Notes under the pieces: generated by a model
The model's input: the letters and a program-made list of their open reading frames with translations, nothing else
What the model was told of the DNA's origin: nothing
The model's database searches: none
Program-made: the position numbers and the translations under genes
From: Oligoflexia bacterium
GTDB lineage: Bacteria > Bdellovibrionota > UBA1018
Assembly: GCA_025352185.1 (NCBI GenBank)
Contig: JANXTV010000509.1
Span: 1 to 12,476 of the forward strand
Length of the DNA stretch: 12,476 bases
Reading direction: 5' to 3'
Part shown: positions 6,806 through 12,476 of the stretch, piece after piece
How positions within the stretch are numbered: the stretch's first letter is position 1
Layout: each line of letters starts with the position of its first letter

Positions 6806-7750
6806 ATGAAAAATGTGATCGGTCTCGGGATTCTCATCGGTTCGGCGAGTCTCCTTTTTTCGCACGACACGCGAGCGGCGACTCTTCTCTATTCGAATGA
6901 CGTTCTCGGTGAAGTCGAGCCCTGCGGATGCCGCGTCGACCCCATGGGGGGAATTATTCGACGATCCGGCCTGCTAAAAAAATTAGAAGCCGATAAAAAG
7001 GGCCCCTTTCTCCAGGTTGACTCCGGTAACTTTCTTTTCGAAACGAAAGACTTTCCCGAGTCACTCGTAAAGTCTCGGCGGATTCAGGCGGCCGCGCTCA
7101 TAAAAGCTCACGATATAATGGGTCTCGAAGTGACGGTGCCCGGAGATAAAGATTTCGCCCTCGGAATCGACGTCTACCGAGAGCTTCTCGGAAAGTCGAA
7201 AATTAAAGTCCTCGCCGCGAACTTACGGTCGGGTGATAAAGGACTCTTTCCCGGCTCCGTAGTGATTGAAAAAAAGAATTCCGACGGGAAGATCGTACGC
7301 ATCGGAGTCATCGGCCTGGTCGGCGAGGGCATTCCCTATCCGGAACCATTAACGGTCGAGCCTCGGCTCCCCGCGTTTGCGCGCGAGAAAGCAGCGCTCG
7401 AAGGAAAGACGGACCTACTCGTCGTTCTCAGCCACTCGGGAATGGAAGCGGACCTGGAACTTGCAAAAAAATTAGCGGGTGTCGCGATCGTCGTCGGAGC
7501 CCACACGCAGAGCTTCACGCAAGAACCGGTCATCGAAAACGGCATCCCAATTGTCCAAGCGTCGTACCGCGGACAGTATCTCGGAGTGGTTCCGCTCGAG
7601 ACGATTGCGAAATCCGATACGTTCCAACTGGTCGGCCTCGATCTCTCCTACGAAAAACTTGCCGATCCCGCGATGAAGAAGATCGTCACGGCGATGAAGA
7701 AGGATCTGGAAAAAGAGAAGGCTAAACTTCTGAAGCCGAAACACCCATGA
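6806..7750 (+). CDS. UshA-like metallophosphatase homologue with altered metal site
   Basis: This 314-residue exported protein (signal peptide about 1-24) follows the N-terminal calcineurin-like domain of the UshA/5'-nucleotidase family; the second, nucleotide-binding domain is absent. By eye, the usual motifs can be lined up but are modified. The NDxHG motif appears as NDVLG, so the His becomes L34. DAGD appears as DSGN (72-75). GNHEF appears as GDKDF (113-117), replacing both Asn and the catalytic His. The SHxG motif is intact (H210). GGHTH appears as GAHTQ (231-235). A CGC motif (C40-G41-C42) follows the first motif, as EPCGCRVDPMGG, in the style of a divergent subgroup of this family. Classical 5'-nucleotidase activity is therefore doubtful; another metal or a non-catalytic role is possible. 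The stop overlaps the tsaD start (ATGA), which suggests coupling. Confidence 0.78.
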   Translation: MKNVIGLGILIGSASLLFSHDTRAATLLYSNDVLGEVEPCGCRVDPMGGIIRRSGLLKKLEADKKGPFLQVDSGNFLFETKDFPESLVKSRRIQAAALIKAHDIMGLEVTVPGDKDFALGIDVYRELLGKSKIKVLAANLRSGDKGLFPGSVVIEKKNSDGKIVRIGVIGLVGEGIPYPEPLTVEPRLPAFAREKAALEGKTDLLVVLSHSGMEADLELAKKLAGVAIVVGAHTQSFTQEPVIENGIPIVQASYRGQYLGVVPLETIAKSDTFQLVGLDLSYEKLADPAMKKIVTAMKKDLEKEKAKLLKPKHP

Positions 7751-8829
7751 GTCTGATCCTCGGTATCGAAACGTCTTGCGACGAATGTAGCGCCTCCGTC
7801 GTTCGCTACCAAGTCGACTCGATTGAAGTTCTTTCCTGCGAAACGTTCTCGCAGATCTTGATCCACCGGCCCTACGGCGGAGTGGTTCCGGAGATCGCAT
7901 CCCGGAATCATCTCGAGACGATTAATCCGATGATTACCGCCGCCCTCGCTTCGGCCGAAATTTCTCCACGTGAGCTCGATGCGATTGCCGTGACGAATCG
8001 CCCGGGACTTGTCGGGGCCCTACTCGTCGGGGTGAGTGCCGCAAAATCGATGGCGTACGCACTCGAAAAACCTCTGGTTCCCGTTCACCACTTAGAAGGG
8101 CATGCGACGTCTATTTTTTTAAATAGTTCCGATCGCCCACCCGTCCGCCGTAATGAAATTCCGTACCCGATGCTCATTGCGGTCGTTTCCGGGGGCCATA
8201 CGAATCTTCACCTCGCGCCCGCCGCACCGGAGCTCTGGCCGCTGGACTTCCTGAAACGTTCGCTCGTTGGCCGCTCCCGAGACGACGCCGCCGGGGAGGC
8301 GTTCGATAAAACCGCGAAGGTCCTCGGATTTCCCTACCCCGGGGGACGCTGGATCGACGAGACGGCCCAGTCCGGAAATCCGCGCGCGTTCGACTTTCCC
8401 CGCGCGCTCCCCCAGAAAGCGACGCTCGATTTTTCATTTAGTGGACTAAAAACCGCCGTTGCCATGAAGGCGGAAGAGCTCCGAAAGAAAGGGGAACTCG
8501 AGTCGCGGCTCCCGGATCTCTGCGCCTCCCTCCAGGAAGCCATCGTCGACGCGCTCTTTACGAAAATAGCTCTCGCCGTACGGGATAACCGCTGTAAAAG
8601 TCTCGCCATCGTTGGCGGAGTCGCGGCAAATTCCCGGCTTCGAAATCGCCTCGACACCGAATGGAAGTCGCTTGGTCTACTCCAACCCCCGATCCTTCCC
8701 GAAATGAAATACTGCACTGATAATGCGGCGATGATCGCGGGCGCGGGCGCATTTCGCTTCCGCCAAAGCCACGCCCTACGCGGACTCGACTACCTCACCT
8801 TAAACGCGTTCGCTTCCCCGGAGTTTTAG
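7747..8829 (+). CDS. tsaD: tRNA N6-threonylcarbamoyladenosine transferase TsaD
   Basis: TsaD transfers threonylcarbamoyl from threonylcarbamoyl-AMP to A37 of ANN-decoding tRNAs, working with TsaB and TsaE in the cytoplasm. The 360-residue product is of ordinary length and shows the family signatures: LGIETSCDECSASVV at the N-terminus, YGGVVPEIASRNH at 43-55, and HHLEGH (114-119) with the metal-binding His pair H115 and H119. VSGGHT, GEAFDKTAKVLG, SFSGLKTAV and a C-terminal CTDNAAMIAGAG follow. All expected ligands appear intact. ATG 7747 overlaps the upstream stop (ATGA), and the stop TAG at 8827-8829 abuts the rsmA ATG with no gap. Neither tsaB nor tsaE is in the window. Confidence 0.97.
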   Translation: MSLILGIETSCDECSASVVRYQVDSIEVLSCETFSQILIHRPYGGVVPEIASRNHLETINPMITAALASAEISPRELDAIAVTNRPGLVGALLVGVSAAKSMAYALEKPLVPVHHLEGHATSIFLNSSDRPPVRRNEIPYPMLIAVVSGGHTNLHLAPAAPELWPLDFLKRSLVGRSRDDAAGEAFDKTAKVLGFPYPGGRWIDETAQSGNPRAFDFPRALPQKATLDFSFSGLKTAVAMKAEELRKKGELESRLPDLCASLQEAIVDALFTKIALAVRDNRCKSLAIVGGVAANSRLRNRLDTEWKSLGLLQPPILPEMKYCTDNAAMIAGAGAFRFRQSHALRGLDYLTLNAFASPEF

Positions 8830-9696
8830 ATGCCCACTAGTCGACGTCGCCGTGCCTTCGGCCAACATTTCCTGAAAGATGAAAAAGTAATTTCCACAAT
8901 CGTGCGAACGACGTTTGAATGCATTTCGGAAACCGGAGCTCGCGCGGTTCTCGAGATCGGCCCGGGAAAGGGTGCGATCACCCGGGCCCTGCTTGAAGAA
9001 TTTGCCGCTCGTCCGAACCTCGAGCGATTCCTCATCGTCGAGAAAGACGCTCGCTTAGCGGACGAATGGGTTGAACAGGGGAAGAAAATTCCGCGGGTCG
9101 AAGTGATTACGGCGGACTTCCTCGACGTCGAGTCTTCGATATACCTATCGACCGAGCCGCTCGTCGTCGTCTCGAATCTTCCTTATTCTGCCGGTACCGC
9201 GATCCTACAGGAACTCGCGACCCACCCGACGCTGATTCCCTCGATGGTGCTGATGTTCCAGGCGGAAGTCGCGGCCCGCTTAAGGGCGACGCCCGGTGAA
9301 AAAGCGTGGGGGTCTCTCTCACTTTGGATGCAAAATCTCTGGGACATAAAAAAATTACTGTCGGTACCGCCGAGCGCTTTTATCCCGCCGCCCGACGTAA
9401 ACTCGGAAGTCGTCGTCCTCCACGCACGTAAAGCCCGAAAAATAAAACCCGCCGGCGCGGTATCGGCGGAGGAACTCGCTCACTGGGATACTCAGTGGGA
9501 GAAGTTAATCCGCATCCCGTTCCTTCACCGACGAAAGATGCTTCGCTCGGGTCTCCCGAAGGGGTCGGTTTGGAAAGAAGCGCTCGAAAATGCGGGCATC
9601 GACGGGACTAGGCGCGCGGAAGATCTCGAATGGTCGGACTGGCAAAACTGGATGAACGCTCTCCACTCGCTCACTTTCAAGTTTAATCATTCTTAA
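8830..9696 (+). CDS. rsmA: 16S rRNA dimethyladenosine methyltransferase RsmA
   Basis: RsmA (KsgA) dimethylates two adjacent adenosines in the 3' terminal helix of 16S rRNA using S-adenosylmethionine, a late check on 30S assembly. The 288-residue product has the expected order: RRAFGQHFLKDEKV at the N-terminus, the SAM-binding loop LEIGPGKGAITRALLEE (41-57), an acidic ribose-binding position at VEKDARL (70-76), ADFLDV (95-100), and the catalytic NLPYS motif (116-120). VPPSAFIPPPDVNSEV and a C-terminal FLHRRKMLRSGL helix follow. The last is a variant of the usual RRKTLRN-type sequence. It starts directly after the tsaD stop (TAGATG), so it is probably translated by reinitiation. Confidence 0.96.
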   Translation: MPTSRRRRAFGQHFLKDEKVISTIVRTTFECISETGARAVLEIGPGKGAITRALLEEFAARPNLERFLIVEKDARLADEWVEQGKKIPRVEVITADFLDVESSIYLSTEPLVVVSNLPYSAGTAILQELATHPTLIPSMVLMFQAEVAARLRATPGEKAWGSLSLWMQNLWDIKKLLSVPPSAFIPPPDVNSEVVVLHARKARKIKPAGAVSAEELAHWDTQWEKLIRIPFLHRRKMLRSGLPKGSVWKEALENAGIDGTRRAEDLEWSDWQNWMNALHSLTFKFNHS

Positions 9697-9718
9697 AAAC
9701 CAGGTACTCCCTAGGCAA

Positions 9719-11119
9719 ATGTCTAGTCGTACCCTTTTCGCCGTGATCCTCACGACGCTCGTCATTTCCGGAAACGGATTCGCCTCCGTGGGAGATCGCT
9801 TCGGTTTTACGTCGGAAAGTATTGCACTCGGCGGAGCGAAAGCCGGCGGCGCCGAATTCTCCAGCGCTTCGGCCTACGAAAATCCCGCGCAACTAAGCCT
9901 ACTCCCCGAGTCGGACCCGGAGAGCGGGACCCGCTTTCACTGGTCCCTCCTTTACTCGGCTCCGAGCTTCGTAAATATCGATAATGTCGTCGTCGAGAAC
10001 CCGGTAAATTCGGATAAAACGAATGCCACTACTCGCAGCGCGAACGTGGATACATCCTATCCGGTCACCTTCGGTCAGAGCGTCGGACTATCGACCCAGT
10101 CGAAAAGGTCTCCTTATCGATGGGGACTCGGGGCAGTCGTTTACCTTCCGCTCGATCGCCTGGCGCTCGTCGACTCGGGCGAATCCTTCGTGCCGGAATA
10201 CACCCTTCACCGCGGGAGTACCCAGAAACCAGAGTTTCAATTCGCGTTTTCGGGTCTCCTTTCCCCACGGTGGAGCGTGGGGGCCGGCCTCCGTCTCGGG
10301 ACGAAACTCACGTCCGATACGACTTTATTTTTAAATCAAGGGTCGGGTACGGCATCGAGCATGCGCATTTCGGCGAGTTTGAAAACTCAGGCATCGCCCT
10401 TTCTGGGTCTCACTTATCTCGCGTCGGAAACGCTTTCCTTTGGATTAACGGCGCGGTTCGCCTCCTCGCAGCCACAGACGTTAAACGTCCAGGCAAATGC
10501 CCGGGCGATCGGAACGGTCTCCGCTTTAAGCTTCTCATTTCCCGCAATTTCTACGCTCTATTACGATCCCCTCACGCTCCAAGCAGGAACCGAGTGGAAA
10601 TACGCGTCCGGAAATACTCTTTTCGTTCAGCTCGATTACCAGGCTTGGTCGAAATACGAATCCCCCGCCATCGTCATCCTCGACCCCCAAACGTCCGCCT
10701 GTTCACCGAGCTGCGGAGTCGACTTTTCCGCCGGATCGAATCTCGGGAGGAAAACCCGCGATCTCTTCATCCCCCGAATCGGGCACACCTGGACCTACGG
10801 ACCCAGCGAGATCCATCTGGGTTATGTCTATCGTCCGGGGATATACGCCGCGCTCCCGACGGAAGCTGGAAACGCGATCGATCCGGATGAGCACCGCATT
10901 GCCGCCGGCTTCGGGCTCGGTTTTAACTCGCTCTGGGTTTTTGACGCCCCCGGCAGATTTGATTTCCATGCGTCGTATTCGATCTATCCGAAAAAACATG
11001 TCGAGAAGTCGCCCGGTGACGAGAACGGGGATCTTTCAAACCGAAAGGTCGGCGATCCAGGCTACGATATCGGTGGGAGCGAGTGGGGATCGGGCGTCAC
11101 CGTCCAACTTTTCCTGTAA
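9719..11119 (+). CDS. FadL/OmpP1-type outer-membrane transport protein
   Basis: Family members form 14-strand outer-membrane barrels that pass fatty acids and other hydrophobic compounds. The 466-residue protein starts with a signal peptide (about 1-22). The mature N-terminus, with SIALGGAKAGGAEFSSASAYENPAQLSLL, matches the FadL hatch pattern of a conserved glycine patch followed by an NPA motif. The rest is a run of amphipathic strands (for example WGLGAVVYLPL, SVGAGLRLGTKL, LSFGLTARF), ending in VQLFL, so the chain closes with a hydrophobic beta-signal-like tail. Two Cys residues (C328 and C332, in CSPSC) probably sit in an extracellular loop. The substrate is not set by sequence; fatty acids are suggested by the possible acyl-CoA synthetase downstream. 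ATG 9719 lies 22 bases after rsmA with only a weak upstream purine site. Confidence 0.82.
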   Translation: MSSRTLFAVILTTLVISGNGFASVGDRFGFTSESIALGGAKAGGAEFSSASAYENPAQLSLLPESDPESGTRFHWSLLYSAPSFVNIDNVVVENPVNSDKTNATTRSANVDTSYPVTFGQSVGLSTQSKRSPYRWGLGAVVYLPLDRLALVDSGESFVPEYTLHRGSTQKPEFQFAFSGLLSPRWSVGAGLRLGTKLTSDTTLFLNQGSGTASSMRISASLKTQASPFLGLTYLASETLSFGLTARFASSQPQTLNVQANARAIGTVSALSFSFPAISTLYYDPLTLQAGTEWKYASGNTLFVQLDYQAWSKYESPAIVILDPQTSACSPSCGVDFSAGSNLGRKTRDLFIPRIGHTWTYGPSEIHLGYVYRPGIYAALPTEAGNAIDPDEHRIAAGFGLGFNSLWVFDAPGRFDFHASYSIYPKKHVEKSPGDENGDLSNRKVGDPGYDIGGSEWGSGVTVQLFL

Positions 11120-11154
11120 AAAACGGCGCACTCAGCGCATTCTAAAAGTACCGC

Positions 11155-11829
11155 ATGCGTAAGTACTTCCGATCTCCCCGAGACTTTGCCTCCCTCTTTC
11201 GCCGCCACTTTCTTACGGGCGTGTTCGTCCTCATTCCCTTCGCGGCGGTAGCGTGGATCCTGAATAAAATTTTCTCCGCGCTCTGGACGCTCCACCTGCT
11301 CATCCCGGACGACTGGAAGCCCATCCATTATTTCGAACCGCTCACGGCCGAACTCATTAATTTTGCCGCTACGGTCGGAATTACTATCGTGTTCGCATTC
11401 CTGATTTCTAGCCTCGGATGGTTCTCAAAGAATATCCTGGGAGCTCGCGTCCTCAGTTTTTTTAGCCAACTCATCCAGCGAATTCCCGTCGTTCGGGCGA
11501 TTTACTCTTCTCTGAATCAGTTACTGAAGACGATGGCGACCGGCGAGAAGCAACAATTCTCGCGTGTCGTCTACCTCGAGTATCCCCGTAAGGGCGCTTA
11601 CGCGCTCGCATTCGTAACGGGTACGGCACGATCACCGATCGAAAAATCGAAGGGACATTTTTTAAATGTCTACGTCCCGACGACTCCGAACCCGACTTCC
11701 GGTTTTCACCTCATCGTCGCGGAAGACGAAGTTCAAGATAGCGGCCTCTCCGTGGAAGAAGCGTTTAAAACCATTCTCTCACTCGGGATAGCGCAGACCG
11801 ACGAGAAGGTCCCCCATGGCAAAGGTTGA
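11155..11829 (+). CDS. DUF502 family inner-membrane protein
   Basis: This 224-residue protein is a DUF502 member, a widespread bacterial membrane family related to plant LIKE-COV proteins; its biochemical role is not established. Two transmembrane segments are visible, at about residues 18-38 and 68-90. Family hallmarks follow: an IPVVRAIYSSLNQLLKT segment (110-126) and NVYVPTTPNPTSG (171-183), close to the conserved PTTPNPTSG core of the family. The C-terminal domain is predicted soluble. ATG 11155 follows a 35-base gap after the porin gene, with no terminator in it. The 3' end overlaps the smpB start by 14 bases, so smpB is probably translated from the same message. Confidence 0.88.
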   Translation: MRKYFRSPRDFASLFRRHFLTGVFVLIPFAAVAWILNKIFSALWTLHLLIPDDWKPIHYFEPLTAELINFAATVGITIVFAFLISSLGWFSKNILGARVLSFFSQLIQRIPVVRAIYSSLNQLLKTMATGEKQQFSRVVYLEYPRKGAYALAFVTGTARSPIEKSKGHFLNVYVPTTPNPTSGFHLIVAEDEVQDSGLSVEEAFKTILSLGIAQTDEKVPHGKG

Positions 11830-12304
11830 TCCAAACGCGGAAATCCTGATCGCGGGAAATCCGAATGCCCGATCGAACTTTTTTATCGAAGAAGTCGTCG
11901 AGGCGGGAATCGTCCTCACGGGTACAGAAGTGAAAAGTATTCGCCAGACGTCGCCGAATCTTCGGGATGCTTTCGTCGACGTTCAGGGCCGCACGGGCGG
12001 TAAACTCGAAGCCTTCCTCACGAACGCCCACTTTGCACCGTACTCACACGGAAACATCTGGAATCACGAGGCGCTTCGAAAGAGAAAACTACTCCTTCAC
12101 CGTCACCAAATCGAGCGCATGTACGGTGCCTCCGTGCGGGATGGAATGTCGATCGTTCCGATTCGAATGTACTTTAAAAAAGGACTCGTGAAGGTTGAGA
12201 TCGGTCTCGGAAAAGGGAAACGAAAGTCCGATAAGCGGGATGACGTTAAAAAGAAGTCGGCCGACCGAGAAATTGAAAAAGCGATGAAGCGGGGTCGGAA
12301 GTAA
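11816..12304 (+). CDS. smpB: SsrA-binding protein SmpB
   Basis: SmpB binds tmRNA (SsrA) and delivers it to stalled ribosomes for trans-translation. The 162-residue product shows the family core: NFFIEEVVEAGIVLTGTEVKSIR (21-43), SPNLRDAFV, NAHFAPYSHGNIWNH (70-84), RKRKLLLHRHQIERM, VPIRMYFKKGLVKVEIGLGKGKR, and a basic C-terminal tail ending MKRGRK, as expected for the tail that enters the mRNA channel. Length is ordinary. ATG 11816 lies within the DUF502 frame; a GAAGG site sits a few bases upstream (about 11805-11809). No ssrA gene is seen nearby. A 106-base part of the gene (12129-12234) reappears in reverse complement at the end of the window. Confidence 0.96.
   Translation: MAKVDPNAEILIAGNPNARSNFFIEEVVEAGIVLTGTEVKSIRQTSPNLRDAFVDVQGRTGGKLEAFLTNAHFAPYSHGNIWNHEALRKRKLLLHRHQIERMYGASVRDGMSIVPIRMYFKKGLVKVEIGLGKGKRKSDKRDDVKKKSADREIEKAMKRGRK
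12129..12234 (+). repeat. Left arm of a 106-bp inverted repeat (inside smpB)
   Basis: This part of smpB matches the reverse complement of 12371-12476 at 105 of 106 positions. The only difference pairs C12187 with A12418, and in the smpB frame it exchanges CTC for CTT, both leucine. A 136-base spacer (12235-12370) separates the arms. Confidence 0.98.
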
Positions 12305-12305
12305 A

Positions 12306-12370
12306 ATGTCGGCAGTTCTCGGTCGCACTCTCGGTGAAGCCTTCCTCGATCGCACCCGAAAGACCCCCGG
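12306..12370 (+). CDS. Start of probable AMP-binding acyl-CoA synthetase, cut off
   Basis: ATG 12306 comes one base after the smpB stop. It opens a reading frame whose first 22 codons (MSAVLGRTLGEAFLDR then TRKTPG) look like the N-terminus of AMP-forming acyl-CoA synthetases or long-chain fatty acid CoA ligases, which often begin with a TL..LF..R....P pattern. At 12371 the sequence switches to an inverted copy of smpB, and the frame hits TAA at 12429-12431. The true gene is therefore probably longer and lost at the junction. A short N-terminal match is weak evidence of family; the FadL-type porin upstream makes it more plausible. Confidence 0.45.
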
Positions 12371-12476
12371 TTATCGGACTTTCGTTTCCCTTTTCCGAGA
12401 CCGATCTCAACCTTCACAAGTCCTTTTTTAAAGTACATTCGAATCGGAACGATCGACATTCCATCCCGCACGGAGG
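12371..12476 (-). repeat. Right arm of the inverted repeat, ending at the window edge
   Basis: Reverse-complement copy of 12129-12234 that runs to the last base. It begins abruptly inside the following gene and carries no complete gene of its own. It is probably an assembly or amplification chimera at a contig end rather than a genomic repeat, but the sequence alone cannot decide. Confidence 0.9.

Noticed and set aside
10120..10890. 256-codon plus-strand frame inside the porin gene
   Set aside because: Its composition is Arg/Pro/Ser-rich, typical of an out-of-frame reading, and it is fully covered by the well-supported FadL-type gene.
11120..11154. Possible terminator hairpin (GCGC, ACTCA loop, GCGC) after the porin gene
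   Set aside because: The stem is only 4 bp, with no U-run, so it is unlikely to stop transcription.
12103..12471. 122-codon minus-strand open frame that starts with an SmpB-like sequence
   Set aside because: It is produced by the inverted copy of smpB at the end reading back across the 136-base spacer into the antisense of smpB. It is a hybrid with no independent coding signal.

Overview
The window looks like a dense chromosomal segment of a Gram-negative (diderm) bacterium. It carries a Pal lipoprotein, a CpoB-like protein, a FadL-type outer-membrane protein and a barrel protein with an Omp85-like signature. The mix resembles Bdellovibrionota or an older-sense deltaproteobacterial lineage: pal next to a DUF4398-type lipoprotein and cpoB, a small FlgT-C-like exported protein, and DUF502. 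That placement rests on protein resemblance read by eye, so it is tentative. No rRNA, tRNA, CRISPR array, transposase or phage gene was seen, and no stretch longer than about 130 bases lacks a gene.

Layout. (1) Positions 1-1502, plus strand: an exported ParB-like (ParBc_2-type) protein, then a small exported protein with a FlgT C-terminal-like domain. (2) A 12-bp perfect hairpin at 1503-1538 serves as a bidirectional terminator between converging genes. (3) Positions 1559-4892, minus strand: a single-stranded DNA-binding protein without the usual acidic C-terminal tip, and upstream of it a 958-residue envelope protein that joins a HExxH metallopeptidase-like domain, a TolB-like propeller region and a C-terminal beta-barrel. 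(4) From 4936 to the end, plus strand, a tightly packed cluster: pal, a DUF4398-type lipoprotein, cpoB, an atypical UshA-like metallophosphatase homologue, tsaD, rsmA, a FadL-type porin, a DUF502 membrane protein, smpB, and the first codons of what looks like an acyl-CoA synthetase. Several junctions overlap or abut (GTGA, ATGA, TAGATG, a 14-nt overlap), which points to one transcription unit with translational coupling.

How the genes fit together. Pal, CpoB and the neighbouring lipoprotein belong to the Tol-Pal envelope-constriction system. The large divergent gene sits where tolB often lies and contains TolB-like repeats, but it is fused to a protease-like domain and a barrel. TsaD (tRNA t6A), RsmA (16S rRNA dimethylation) and SmpB (trans-translation) make up a translation-quality block embedded in the envelope genes. 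The FadL-like porin together with the acyl-CoA synthetase start suggests fatty-acid uptake and activation.

Main caution. The last 106 bases are a near-perfect reverse complement of an internal part of smpB (105 of 106 positions match). They cut the downstream gene after about 22 codons. This is most likely an assembly or amplification chimera at a contig end, although the single mismatch is synonymous in smpB.
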